A stretch of 64,000 nucleotides of DNA, from contig NZ_JOEI01000017.1 in the NCBI RefSeq assembly GCF_000718095.1, positions 62,001 to 126,000 of the forward strand, given 5' to 3'. Of this stretch, positions 20,362 to 28,744 are shown piece by piece. Within the stretch, counting starts at the first letter, position 1, and every line of letters begins with the position of its first letter. The position numbers and the translations under genes are program-made. The notes under the pieces are model-generated. The model had not been told where the DNA came from. It did no database searches and saw nothing but the letters and a program-made list of their open reading frames with translations. This DNA comes from Streptomyces scopuliridis RB72 (GTDB lineage: Bacteria; Actinomycetota; Actinomycetes; Streptomycetales; Streptomycetaceae).

Positions 20362-20766
20362 TCAGATACGGCCGACGACCTTGCGCGGGGTGATACGGAC
20401 GACCACACGCTCGGCGTCGTCGGCGGAGGCCGGGTTGAACTCGGCGTACGGCTTGCCGGTGTACTTGAGCGACAGCTCGTTGATCAGCTCCTGGCCGCCC
20501 TCGGTGGTGAGGTCCGCGGTGCCGCGGATCTCCGCGTACGTGTACGGGGCGTTGAAGGGCTGTGCGACAACCGTCACCCGGGGGTCGCGGCGCAGGTTCT
20601 GCTCCTTGCGGCGGCCCACCGTCGTCGAGATGAGCACGTCGTTCCCGTCGCGCTTCACCCAGACCGGCGACACCTGCGGGCTGCCGTCGGGCTGGATGGT
20701 GGCGATGTTGACGAAGATCGGCTCGTCGAGGAGGTGCTTGAGGTCTTCGGAGAGTTCCGCTGACAT
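20362..20766 (-). CDS. PPOX-class F420-dependent oxidoreductase family protein
   Basis: 134 residues with the split beta-barrel flavin/F420-binding fold: FVNIATIQPDGSPQVSPVWVKRD near the N-terminus, then ISTTVGRRKEQNLRRDPRVTV and the C-terminal RVVVRITPRKVVGRI. This pyridoxamine-5'-phosphate-oxidase-like family in actinobacteria commonly binds F420 and reduces small substrates; the substrate here is unknown. AGGAAGG lies 5 nt before the ATG. It is a stand-alone gene between cysS and ispF on the same strand. Confidence 0.88.
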   Translation of the reverse strand: MSAELSEDLKHLLDEPIFVNIATIQPDGSPQVSPVWVKRDGNDVLISTTVGRRKEQNLRRDPRVTVVAQPFNAPYTYAEIRGTADLTTEGGQELINELSLKYTGKPYAEFNPASADDAERVVVRITPRKVVGRI

Positions 20767-20935
20767 GACTGCCTTCCTGATACCTGAGTCCTGATGCCTG
20801 GCACATGGGGCGACCGGCGGGGCGGACGCCGGTTCGCGTACCGGTCGATGTTCCCTCAACCCACGCCCGCCGAGCGGTATTTCAGGCCGGTCGACGGCGG
20901 GCCGCCGGCTGCGGGCAAGTCAACCGCAGGCCGGG

Positions 20936-21445
20936 TCAGCCGCCACGTACCACCAGCGCCGTGGCGATCGCGGCCAGCCCCTCGCCCCGGCCCGTGAAGC
21001 CGAGCCCGTCGGAGGTGGCGGCGGAGACCGCGACCGGCGCGCCGACCGCCGCGGACAGGACCTTCTGCGCCTCTTCCCTCCGCTTGCCGATCTTCGGCCG
21101 TACGCCCACGACCTGTACGGCGACATTGCCGATCGTGAAGCCCCCGGCCCGGACGATCCTCGCGGCCTCCGTGAGGAGGGTGATCCCGGACGCGCCGGAC
21201 CACTCGGGGCGGCCGGTGCCGAAATGGGCCCCCAGATCGCCGAGGCCGGCGGCGGAGAACAGCGCGTTGCAGGCCGCGTGCGCGACGACGTCCGCGTCGG
21301 AGTGACCGGCGAGCCCGGGGCCCTCGCCCTCCCAGAGCAGGCCCGCGCACCACAGCTCGCGGCCTTCCTCGAAGGCGTGGATGTCGGTGCCGATACCGAC
21401 CTGCGGCAGCGCCACGGCCACCGGCGGCCGAATGTCAGAAGCCAT
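20936..21445 (-). CDS. ispF: 2-C-methyl-D-erythritol 2,4-cyclodiphosphate synthase
   Basis: 169 residues, full length for IspF. The metal-site motifs GIGTDIHAF (Asp/His) and [10 protein letters not shown] are present, as is the C-terminal [16 protein letters not shown]. It converts CDP-ME 2-phosphate to the cyclodiphosphate in the MEP isoprenoid pathway. Its start lies inside the end of ispD (11-nt overlap), so the two MEP enzymes are translationally coupled. Confidence 0.96.
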   Translation of the reverse strand: MASDIRPPVAVALPQVGIGTDIHAFEEGRELWCAGLLWEGEGPGLAGHSDADVVAHAACNALFSAAGLGDLGAHFGTGRPEWSGASGITLLTEAARIVRAGGFTIGNVAVQVVGVRPKIGKRREEAQKVLSAAVGAPVAVSAATSDGLGFTGRGEGLAAIATALVVRGG

Positions 21446-22181
21446 CGTTGGCCCTCCTCCGGGCGAGTACCGCCTCGGCCAGCACCAGATCCAGCGGCCG
21501 GGTCACCTTGAACGCCTCCTCGTGTCCCGGTACGACCACCACGGGCGCGCCGAGCCGCTCGACCATACCGGCGCAGTCCGTCGCGCCCTCACCGACCGCC
21601 GTCTCGCTCCGATGCGCGCGCTGGAGCGTCTCGCGGTCGAAGCCCTGCGGGGTCTGTACGGCGCGCAGCAGCGCGCGCTCGGGGGTGGCGACGACCGGCT
21701 CCGGCTCGCCCTTCTCCCGGGGCTCGACCTGCTTGACGGTGTCCGCGAGCGGCAGCGCGGGCACAACGGCCGGCGCTCCGTCGCGTACGGCCTCGACCAC
21801 GGCGTCCACGGTGTCGACGGGCACGAGCGGGCGGGCCGCGTCATGGACCAGGACCGTGGTGATGCCGTCGGGCAGGGCCTCGATACCGAGCCGTACCGAC
21901 TCCTGGCGGGTCTCGCCGCCGGGTACGACGAGATAGTCCGTGCGCTCGGGCAGCGCGTGTTCGTCGAGGAGGTTCTTCACCTCGGGGGCGCCCTCGGGCG
22001 GCGCGACCACGACGACGAGCGAGACGGCACGGGACGCGGCCATCGCGCGGACGGCGTGGATCAGCATCGGTGTGCCGCCCAGGGTGCGGAGCGCCTTGGG
22101 GGCGCCGGGACCGAGCCGTACGCCCCGGCCTGCGGCGGGGATCACCGCGGCGGTGCGGTGGGGCCTGGCTTCCTCTGACAT
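21435..22181 (-). CDS. ispD: 2-C-methyl-D-erythritol 4-phosphate cytidylyltransferase
   Basis: 248 residues starting [20 protein letters not shown]. The AAGxGxRLG nucleotide-binding loop, the KALxxLGGxPML segment, VHDAARPLV and VQTPQGF are all diagnostic of IspD. It makes CDP-ME from MEP and CTP. The open frame extends further upstream, but this ATG has GGAG 8 nt before it and family similarity starts here. It is first in the ispD-ispF pair; carD lies about 310 nt upstream on the same strand. Confidence 0.95.
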   Translation of the reverse strand: MSEEARPHRTAAVIPAAGRGVRLGPGAPKALRTLGGTPMLIHAVRAMAASRAVSLVVVVAPPEGAPEVKNLLDEHALPERTDYLVVPGGETRQESVRLGIEALPDGITTVLVHDAARPLVPVDTVDAVVEAVRDGAPAVVPALPLADTVKQVEPREKGEPEPVVATPERALLRAVQTPQGFDRETLQRAHRSETAVGEGATDCAGMVERLGAPVVVVPGHEEAFKVTRPLDLVLAEAVLARRRANDGF

Positions 22182-22492
22182 CGGTTGCACTCCGGCAGGT
22201 TTGTTTCCTCGGCCGACATGGGTATGGCCACAGCGTGCCGGGCGCGACGCCTTGACCGGGACCCTTCCGTGACACCGGGTCGAGACGTACCGCGCCGGCC
22301 GCGGGGACATGACGCGACGCGATACATGCGTGTTGCGTGCATCACGACAAGTGAATGTGTACGGGGGATGCATACGGAATGTCGGACGGGATGCGGGTAT
22401 ACGGACATGCCGCAGCGCCCGGCGACGCAGCCTTTTCCTCATAGCTGGTCAGCGGGCACCACGGCATTCAGTGCTTCACTGCGTCAAGATAT

Positions 22493-22975
22493 TCAGGACG
22501 CGAGGACCTCGTCGAGCAGAGCCTCGGCCTTGTCTTCATTCGTGTTCTCCGCGAGAGCCAGCTCGCTGACAAGAATCTGCCGCGCCTTGGCGAGCATGCG
22601 CTTCTCACCCGCGGAGAGTCCGCGCTCACGTTCCCGGCGCCACAGGTCACGCACGACTTCGGCGACCTTGATGACATCGCCGGAGGCGAGCTTCTCGAGA
22701 TTTGCCTTGTAGCGACGGGACCAGTTCGTCGGCTCCTCTGCGTACGGTGCCCTGAGCACCTCGAAGACCCGGTCCAGCCCGTCCTGACCGACCACATCGC
22801 GCACGCCGACGAACTCCGCATTGTCCGCCGGTACACGCACCGTCAAGTCGCCCTGGGCGACCTTGAGCACCAAGTAGGTCTTGTCCACGCCTTTGATCTG
22901 GCGAGTTTCGATGGCCTCGATCAGCGCGGCCCCGTGATGGGGATAGACCACGGTGTCGCCAACCTTGAACGTCAT
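22493..22975 (-). CDS. carD: CarD family transcriptional regulator (RNA polymerase-binding)
   Basis: 160 residues starting [20 protein letters not shown], the Tudor-like RNA-polymerase beta-subunit interaction domain. A helical C-terminal DNA-binding domain follows, with the conserved [13 protein letters not shown] segment whose Trp contacts the upstream edge of the transcription bubble. CarD/CdnL stabilises open complexes at housekeeping and rRNA promoters in actinobacteria. GGAAGGGG lies 10 nt upstream of the ATG. Its position upstream of ispD-ispF is conserved in Streptomyces and mycobacteria. Confidence 0.95.
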   Translation of the reverse strand: MTFKVGDTVVYPHHGAALIEAIETRQIKGVDKTYLVLKVAQGDLTVRVPADNAEFVGVRDVVGQDGLDRVFEVLRAPYAEEPTNWSRRYKANLEKLASGDVIKVAEVVRDLWRRERERGLSAGEKRMLAKARQILVSELALAENTNEDKAEALLDEVLAS

Positions 22976-23666
22976 GTGACAGGTACCCCTTCCGTGGCTA
23001 TCCAGGGTAACACGAGAATGGCATCTTCTGAATGGCGTTTTCGCAGGTCAGGGCGCATCTCGGGGCTTGACAACAGCGCCAGGAACGTGCTGCGAGCGGC
23101 TTCCGGAACGAGGTATTCGCAGGTCGGAGCGGCTGCACGGGCACCCGGAAACACGCGCGTCACCTGTCGCGGAACGCCTCCCGAAGAGGTCGAACGTCCC
23201 GATTTGCCGGATTCCAGGGGTCGGACTTCCTGTACTCCGTTCGGATGTCGGGCACTCGTACGACGGGAAGTGCGACGGAAGTACAGCGGAAGTACGAGGG
23301 ATTCTGAATTTGATCACCATGGCCTCCCACTGGGTATTCGTAAGGAATGTGTGGCGGCCGGAGAAATTGATCACCGGCATTATGTGAACGGCATGCGAAA
23401 GACCGCGATCACGTGGCCGATCCGGGGGGCGATCAGAGGGTGATCCGGGGCGTGATCCGGGGCATGATCCGGGCTGTGATCAGCAGGATGATCCGGTGCG
23501 CTCGGCGCGGTAAGGACCGGGCGGAACCGGTAGGGGGCGGGTCGGGTGCGAGGCCGCGACAACGGCTCGGTAACCTGAGGGCCGCTGACGCTCCTTTAGC
23601 CCGATCTCAGGTTGGTCAGCTCGTCCTCAGCCCCTCCGTCCGTACGTCCTAGGAGTTGCCGCCGCC
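22976..23666. other. Intergenic region between carD and a divergent lipoprotein gene
   Basis: About 690 bp with lower GC than its surroundings in the part next to carD. Short open frames show no recognisable protein content. It must hold the carD promoter and the lipoprotein promoter, and it contains the 12-bp GATC-phased repeat array listed separately. Confidence 0.5.
23407..23501. repeat. 12-bp direct repeat array phased on GATC
   Basis: Eight head-to-tail units each start with GATC, seven of 12 bp and one of 11 bp; the best conserved reads GATCCGGGGCRT. It lies 165 bp upstream of the lipoprotein start and about 430 bp from carD. Iterated spacing close to one helical turn could present binding sites on one DNA face, or the array may be simple expansion. 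Confidence 0.8.
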
Positions 23667-24320
23667 GTGAGCCGCAGCCTTCGACGCGGCGCCCTCGCCG
23701 CTACCGCCCTCGTGTTCTCGCTCGCCACGCTCTCCGCGTGCGGTGCCGGCAACAACGCGCAGACCCTCGGTGTCAGGCCGGACAACGCCGCCACCTCCGT
23801 CGACGCGATCACCATCCAGAACGCGACGGTCGTCACCCAGCCCGAGGCCAACGCGGCGGGTCCAGCGGTCGTCACCGGCACGGTCTTCAACAACGGCGGG
23901 ATCGCGCAGACCCTTGACTCGGTCACGCTGCCCGGCACCAGCGCGACGGTGAAGCTCTCCCCGGCCAAGGGCTCCGGCCCGGTCACCGTGCCGTCCCACG
24001 GCTCCGTCCAGCTCGGTGGCGCGGGCAACGCCTCCGCCGTGATCGAGAACGGCCACGAGGCCACGAAGAACGGCGACGCGCAGCAGGTCGTCTTCACGTT
24101 CAGCAGGACCGGCGACGTGGGGCTGCGCGCCTTCGTCTGGCCGGCGAACAGCTTCTTCAAGGACGTCGGCCCGAGCACGTCCCCGACCCCGTCCGGGACG
24201 CCCTCGGGATCCTCGTCAGGGACGCCCGCCGCGGGCGCCGAGGGCGAGAGCGGCCGGCCGGGCGGTACGGCGGACACGCCGTCGGACACGCCGTCGGACT
24301 CCGCGTCCGCCTCACACTAG
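23667..24320 (+). CDS. Lipoprotein of unknown function
   Basis: 217 residues. The signal sequence MSRSLRRGALAATALVFSLA ends in the lipobox LSAC (Cys about residue 25). A beta-rich central domain follows (VTGTVFNNGGIAQTLDSVTLPG), then a Ser/Thr/Pro/Gly-rich tail. The arrangement resembles small extracytoplasmic DUF461/copper-chaperone-like proteins, but no His/Met metal motif is visible, so I leave the role open. The GTG start has AGGAG 11 nt upstream. A strong hairpin follows, isolating it from phoP. Confidence 0.75.
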   Translation: MSRSLRRGALAATALVFSLATLSACGAGNNAQTLGVRPDNAATSVDAITIQNATVVTQPEANAAGPAVVTGTVFNNGGIAQTLDSVTLPGTSATVKLSPAKGSGPVTVPSHGSVQLGGAGNASAVIENGHEATKNGDAQQVVFTFSRTGDVGLRAFVWPANSFFKDVGPSTSPTPSGTPSGSSSGTPAAGAEGESGRPGGTADTPSDTPSDSASASH

Positions 24321-24327
24321 GCATGGC

Positions 24328-24364
24328 TGTGGCGCCCTGTCCGGGATCCGGGCAGGGCGCCACA
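24328..24364. terminator. Hairpin terminator after the lipoprotein gene
   Basis: A perfect 12-bp inverted repeat (TGTGGCGCCCTG / CAGGGCGCCACA) encloses a smaller CCGG/CCGG stem. It starts 8 bp after the stop and lies between convergent genes. Confidence 0.85.
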
Positions 24365-24496
24365 CCACAGCCACGCATGACACATCACGTGAACCCCGCT
24401 CCATCCGCGCCCCTCGCACCGCTCGGCCCCAGGGGGCCCCACGGGCTTCGGAGCGCTGCGCCGGACTCCGTCCGGACGGGGTCCGGCGGGGCCGGT

Positions 24497-25177
24497 TTAC
24501 GGCTCGAACTTGTAGCCCAGGCCCCGGACCGTCACCAGATACCGCGGGGCACCCGGGTCGGGCTCGATCTTGGCGCGGAGCCGCTTGACGTGGACGTCCA
24601 GGGTCTTGGTGTCGCCGACGTAGTCCGCGCCCCACACCCGGTCGATCAGCTGCATCCGGGTCAGCACCCGGCCCGCGTTGCGGAGCAGCATCTCCAGCAG
24701 GTCGAACTCCTTCAGCGGCAGGTCGACCTTGCCGCCGGAGACCGTCACGACATGGCGGTCCACGTCCATCCGGACCGGACCAGCCTCCAGAGCGGCCGGG
24801 GTCACCTCTTCCGGCTCGCCGCGACGGCGCAGGACCGCGCGGATACGGGCGACCAGCTCCCGCGAGGAGAAGGGCTTGGTGACATAGTCGTCAGCCCCTA
24901 TCTCCAGGCCGACGACCTTGTCGATCTCGCTGTCCTTGGCGGTCACCATGATCACCGGGACATTGGACTTGCCACGCAGCTGGCGGCAGACCTCGGTGCC
25001 CGGCAGGCCGGGCAGCATGAGGTCGAGCAGGACGAGGTCGGCGCCGTTGCGTTCGAACTCGTCGAGCCCCGCGGGCCCCGTGGTCGCGATCGCGACCTCG
25101 AAGCCTTCCTTGCGGAGCATGTAGGAAAGGGCGTCGCTGAAGGATTCCTCATCCTCGACGACGAGCACTCGGGTCAC
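24497..25177 (-). CDS. phoP: Response regulator PhoP (phosphate regulon)
   Basis: 226 residues. The receiver domain (1-120) has VVEDEES, phospho-acceptor Asp in LVLLDLMLPG, conserved Thr in VMVTAKD and Lys in VTKPFSSREL. The OmpR-type winged helix (about 135-226) ends with DVHVKRLRAKIEPDP and TVRGLGYKFEP. It controls the Streptomyces phosphate starvation response by binding PHO boxes. Its first codons overlap the end of the sensor kinase gene by 4 nt. The position opposite phoU and the conserved neighbours identify it as PhoP rather than another OmpR regulator. Confidence 0.95.
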   Translation of the reverse strand: MTRVLVVEDEESFSDALSYMLRKEGFEVAIATTGPAGLDEFERNGADLVLLDLMLPGLPGTEVCRQLRGKSNVPVIMVTAKDSEIDKVVGLEIGADDYVTKPFSSRELVARIRAVLRRRGEPEEVTPAALEAGPVRMDVDRHVVTVSGGKVDLPLKEFDLLEMLLRNAGRVLTRMQLIDRVWGADYVGDTKTLDVHVKRLRAKIEPDPGAPRYLVTVRGLGYKFEP

Positions 25178-26478
25178 GGAAGGACCTCCGGGGCAGGAAT
25201 CACGGTCGGGGGATCCAGCTCGATGCTGGGGTCAGTGTCATAGCGCCGGTCGTCTTCGTCCGGGCCGGTGGATGTACGGTCCCGTCCGGCGCCCGCCTCG
25301 GGCAGCCTCAGGGTGAAGGTGGAGCCCTGGCCTTCGGAGCTCCATACGGTGACCTCCCCGCCGTGCGAGGCGGCCACGTGCTTGACGATGGCGAGGCCGA
25401 GCCCCGTACCGCCGGTGGCCCGGGAGCGGGCCGGGTCCACGCGGTAGAAGCGTTCGAAGATCCGCTCGCGGTCCTTCTCGGAGATACCTATGCCCTGATC
25501 GGTCACGGCTATCTCAATCAGGTCCCCGCCCGTGGCGGAGACGCGGTGCGCGGCGATACCGACGCGCGTGCGGGCCGGGGAGTAGTTGACAGCGTTCTCG
25601 ACGAGATTGCCGAGAGCGGCGGCGAGCTGGCCGCGGTTGCCCCATACATGCAGATCGGCCGTACCGCCCGAGGCCATGGTGATCTGCTTGGTGGACGCGG
25701 GCTGCCGGGACCGGTCAATGGCCTCGGCGACCAGTTCGTCCACCCGTACGGACTCCGAGTCCTCCAGCGGGTCGTCGTTCTGCACCCGCGAGAGGTCGAT
25801 GAGTTCCTGTACGAGATTGGTGAGCCGGGTCGCCTCGATCTGCATGCGGCCGGCGAAGCGGGTGACCGCTTCGGGGTCGTCCGAGGCGTCCATCACGGCC
25901 TCGGAGAGCAGGGAGAGCGCGCCGGTGGGAGTCTTGAGTTCGTGGCTGACATTCGCCACGAAGTCGCGCCGTACCGCTTCGATACGGCGGGCTTCTGTGA
26001 GGTCCTCGACCAGAAGGAGGACGAGGCGGGAGCCGAGCGGGGCGACCCGGGCGGAGACGGCCAGGGCCTCGCCCCGGCCCGTACCGCGCCGGGGGAGATC
26101 CAGCTCCACCTGTCTTATCTCGCCGTCGCGCCGGGTGTCGCGCGCCATGTGCAGCATCGGTTCGACAGCGAGCTTGCCGCCCCTGACCAGGCCCAGCGCA
26201 TACGCCGCCGAGCTGGCCTTGACCACGGAGTCGCTCTCGTCGAGAACGACCGCGGAGGAACGGAGCACGGACAGTACGGTGTCGACGCCCGGGGGCAGTA
26301 CGGCATCCGTGTGCAGGGACGTACGGGTCGGTCTTGCCTGGTCGCGTTCGCTCCAGCGAAACGCCAGCATGGCGATCACGCCGGTGCACACCCCGGCGAT
26401 CGCTGCCAATGCGGCGACCGCCGCGTTCACGTCCATGTATCCCAGGTTATGCGCGGCCACGGACACTCTCCCAGCCAT
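25174..26478 (-). CDS. phoR: Sensor histidine kinase PhoR (SenX3-like)
   Basis: 434 residues. One N-terminal membrane helix (AAVAALAAIAGVCTGVIAML) is followed by a PAS-like sensor region, HisKA with the phosphorylation site VSHELKTPTGA, and an HATPase domain (N box NLVENAVNYSP, G boxes DQGIGIS and GGTGLGLAIVKH). It phosphorylates PhoP under phosphate limitation. I chose the ATG at 26478 because GGAGGAG lies 8 nt upstream; an internal ATG at 26436 (MDVNAAV) is weaker. The upstream intergenic region carries a PHO box, so the phoR-phoP operon is probably autoregulated. Confidence 0.94.
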   Translation of the reverse strand: MAGRVSVAAHNLGYMDVNAAVAALAAIAGVCTGVIAMLAFRWSERDQARPTRTSLHTDAVLPPGVDTVLSVLRSSAVVLDESDSVVKASSAAYALGLVRGGKLAVEPMLHMARDTRRDGEIRQVELDLPRRGTGRGEALAVSARVAPLGSRLVLLLVEDLTEARRIEAVRRDFVANVSHELKTPTGALSLLSEAVMDASDDPEAVTRFAGRMQIEATRLTNLVQELIDLSRVQNDDPLEDSESVRVDELVAEAIDRSRQPASTKQITMASGGTADLHVWGNRGQLAAALGNLVENAVNYSPARTRVGIAAHRVSATGGDLIEIAVTDQGIGISEKDRERIFERFYRVDPARSRATGGTGLGLAIVKHVAASHGGEVTVWSSEGQGSTFTLRLPEAGAGRDRTSTGPDEDDRRYDTDPSIELDPPTVIPAPEVLP

Positions 26479-26510
26479 CGGGGTGTCTCCTCCGACACTC
26501 GTCGCCCAGA

Positions 26511-26543
26511 GTTCACCGAGGAGAAAGTGCCGGTTCATTTGGG
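26511..26543 (+). promoter_or_regulatory. PHO box in the phoR/phoU divergent promoter region
   Basis: Two 11-bp units, GTTCACCGAGG (26511-26521) and GTTCATTTGGG (26533-26543), lie 22 bp apart, that is, two repeat lengths, with a degenerate unit between. The second fits the Streptomyces PhoP direct-repeat consensus G(G/T)TCAYYYR(G/C)G fully and the first nearly. The location between phoR and phoU is where PhoP is known to bind. Confidence 0.8.
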
Positions 26544-26642
26544 AGGGAGGAGCACGACGCGTAGTGGCCGGAACGTGGGAGCGTGGGGGCACGGCCCCCG
26601 GCCCCCGGCCCCGGGCAGGAACGTGAAGAGAGGGACAACCCT

Positions 26643-27323
26643 ATGCGGGACGCGTACCACGAGGAACTGGACTCGATAGGCGAGGACCTGGTCGAAATGG
26701 CCCGGCTGGTCGGTTCCGCCATCGGGCGGGCCACCACGGCCATGCTGGACGCGGATCTCAAGCTCGCCGAGAGCGTGATCGCCGCCGATCAGCGGGTCGA
26801 CGACCTGCAGCACGACCTGGAGGCCAGAGCCATCGCGCTGCTGGCACGACAGCAGCCGGTCGCGACCGATCTGCGGATCGTGGTCACGTCACTGCGGATG
26901 AGCGCCGACCTGGAGCGCTCCGGCGACCTGGCGCAGCATGTCGCCAAGCTGGCCAGGCTCCGCTTCCCGGTCTCGCCCGTGCCGCACGATCTGCACGCGA
27001 CGATCCTGGAGATGGGTCAGCTGGCGCAGCGCCTGATGGCGAAGGCGGCCGAGGTGATCATCACCAAGGATGTCGAGCTGGCGCTCCAGCTGGAGCAGGA
27101 CGACGACGAGATGGACCTGCTGCACCGCACGCTCTTCCAGCACTTGATGGACGACCGCTGGAAGCACGGCATCGAGACGGCGGTGGACGTGACGCTGCTG
27201 GGCCGCTACTACGAGCGGTTCGCGGACCACGCGGTGGCGGTCGCCAAGCGGGTCGTCTTCCTGGTGACGGGCGAGCACGCGGACGAGATCCAGCCGGTGG
27301 ACACGCCGGTCGAAGGGGCGTAA
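26643..27323 (+). CDS. phoU: Phosphate transport system regulator PhoU
   Basis: 226 residues beginning MRDAYHEELDSIGEDLVEMA, all-helical, with the two PhoU repeats and the E/D-rich metal-binding helices (for example RYYERFADHAVAVAKRVVF in the second). PhoU links the Pst transporter to PhoR signalling. It is transcribed away from phoR-phoP over a PHO box, the canonical Streptomyces arrangement. GAGAGGGA lies 7 nt upstream of the ATG. Confidence 0.95.
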   Translation: MRDAYHEELDSIGEDLVEMARLVGSAIGRATTAMLDADLKLAESVIAADQRVDDLQHDLEARAIALLARQQPVATDLRIVVTSLRMSADLERSGDLAQHVAKLARLRFPVSPVPHDLHATILEMGQLAQRLMAKAAEVIITKDVELALQLEQDDDEMDLLHRTLFQHLMDDRWKHGIETAVDVTLLGRYYERFADHAVAVAKRVVFLVTGEHADEIQPVDTPVEGA

Positions 27324-27493
27324 GCCCTGTCCGACGGGCACGGGGGCGACGTGGAATCGGAGGCGGTGAACGTGGAATCGGCGCCGGGAAGCACTGAGCG
27401 GCGCTCGGGACAGAGGAACGGCGCGAAGGAGCGCGCGGCAGCGCCTGCGCGCATGCGCCGTTGATGCGCCCGCCCCTCTGGGCATGCAATGGG

Positions 27494-27558
27494 CTGGACG
27501 AGTAAGTCCGAGCGTCGTCCGCCCCCGGGCAGACGGGACTTCGGACTTACTCGTCCAG
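27494..27558. promoter_or_regulatory. Long perfect inverted repeat upstream of the Cys-rich peptide gene
   Basis: An 18-bp perfect inverted repeat has arms at 27494-27511 and 27541-27558 (core GGACGAGTAAGTCCG) and a 29-bp spacer. It ends 34 bp before the start of the small cysteine-rich gene and 170 bp after phoU. It could be the 5' UTR structure of that gene, a terminator of phoU or a dimeric operator; the sequence does not decide. Confidence 0.7.
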
Positions 27559-27591
27559 GCGCCATCCACGCACGCCTTCGAGGAGGATCCC

Positions 27592-27750
27592 ATGGCCGAT
27601 TCCCCTACCCACGTCCCCCAGCAGGAAGCCCCCGCGGCCCCTGCCCCAGTGACCCGTCTGCCCGTCCTCGGCGCATGCGGCTGCGGCTCGGGCTGCGGCT
27701 GCGGCTGCCAGTCGGGCGGCTCCTGCCAGTGCGGCGGCGGCTGCGGTTAG
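27592..27750 (+). CDS. Small cysteine-rich (metallothionein-like) peptide
   Basis: 52 residues, starting MADSPTHVPQQEAP after a strong AGGAGGATCCC ribosome site. The N-terminal half is Pro/Ala-rich. The last 25 residues hold eight cysteines in CxC and CxxxC patterns (ACGCGSGCGCGCQSGG onward), a composition like small metal-binding peptides. There are no histidines in the Cys-rich part. A strong terminator follows within 5 bp and a large inverted repeat precedes it, so it looks like an independently controlled monocistronic unit. Metal binding is inferred from composition only. Confidence 0.75.
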   Translation: MADSPTHVPQQEAPAAPAPVTRLPVLGACGCGSGCGCGCQSGGSCQCGGGCG

Positions 27751-27754
27751 GCCG

Positions 27755-27793
27755 AAGGGCCCCGTCCGGCGACGCATCGCGGACAGGGCCCTT
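27755..27793. terminator. Bidirectional terminator between Cys-rich gene and gpmA
   Basis: The stem AAGGGCCC-C-GTCCG pairs with CGGAC-A-GGGCCCTT (13 pairs with one mismatch) between two convergent genes. Confidence 0.8.
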
Positions 27794-27827
27794 TCGCGCG
27801 GTGCTCACGCGGAGCGCGCGGGGTGGG

Positions 27828-28589
27828 CTACTTCTTCTTGCCCTGGTTCTTCACGGCCTCGATCGCGGCGGCCGCCGCGTCCGCGTCCAGGTACGTGCCG
27901 CCCGGCGTGACCGGGTGGAAGTCGGCGTCCAGTTCGTAGACGAGCGGGATGCCGGTCGGGATGTTCAGGCCCGCGATGTCGGCGTCCGAGACCCCGTCCA
28001 GGTGCTTGACCAGCGCGCGCAGGCTGTTGCCGTGGGCGGCGATCAGGACCGTACGGCCGGTCAGCAGGTCCGGGACGATCGCGTCGTACCAGTACGGCAG
28101 CATCCGCTCGACGACGTCCTTGAGGCACTCGGTGCGCGGACGCAGCTCGCTCGGGATCGTGGCGTAGCGCGGGTCGTCGCTCTGCGAGAACTCCGTGCCG
28201 TCCTCCAGCGCCGGCGGCGGGGTGTCGTACGAGCGGCGCCACAGCATGAACTGCTCCTCGCCGAACTCGGCGAGCGTCTGGGCCTTGTCCTTGCCCTGGA
28301 GCGCACCGTAGTGGCGCTCGTTCAGCCGCCAGGAGCGCTGGACGGGGATCCAGTGGCGGTCCGCGGCCTCCAGCGCGAGCTGCGCGGTGCGGATGGCGCG
28401 CTTCTGGAGGGAGGTGTGCAGTACGTCGGGCAGCAGGCCGGCGTCCTTGAGCAGCTCACCGCCGCGGACCGCTTCCTTCTCGCCCTTGTCGGTGAGGTTC
28501 ACGTCCACCCAGCCGGTGAACAGGTTCTTGGCGTTCCACTCGCTCTCGCCGTGGCGGAGGAGGATCAGCTTGTACGGTGCGTCGGCCAT
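27828..28589 (-). CDS. gpmA: 2,3-bisphosphoglycerate-dependent phosphoglycerate mutase
   Basis: 253 residues, the full dPGM length. The phospho-histidine motif [10 protein letters not shown] is at residues 9-18, then [14 protein letters not shown] and the second catalytic His in [15 protein letters not shown]. It interconverts 3- and 2-phosphoglycerate in glycolysis. TAGGCT (minus strand) ends 7 nt before the ATG with no Shine-Dalgarno, a leaderless arrangement. The K-rich C-terminus (NQGKKK) is usual for Streptomyces. Confidence 0.96.
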   Translation of the reverse strand: MADAPYKLILLRHGESEWNAKNLFTGWVDVNLTDKGEKEAVRGGELLKDAGLLPDVLHTSLQKRAIRTAQLALEAADRHWIPVQRSWRLNERHYGALQGKDKAQTLAEFGEEQFMLWRRSYDTPPPALEDGTEFSQSDDPRYATIPSELRPRTECLKDVVERMLPYWYDAIVPDLLTGRTVLIAAHGNSLRALVKHLDGVSDADIAGLNIPTGIPLVYELDADFHPVTPGGTYLDADAAAAAIEAVKNQGKKK

Positions 28590-28744
28590 GGGCCAAAGCC
28601 TAATGGACCCGCCGAACGGGCTTCGATTGACGTCCGCCGTCAATTGAGTGGCGGTCTTGGAGCCGCGGTACGTAAGTTGCCCTTGGCCGATCGGCCGCTT
28701 ACCGGGCCGTCCGGCCGCTACCGCTGTTTCCGGGGGGATTCCGC

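Noticed and set aside
27350..27375. GGTGAACG after phoU as a second PHO box (minus strand GTTCACC)
   Set aside because: Only one unit is present; no second GTTCA repeat lies 11 or 22 bp away.
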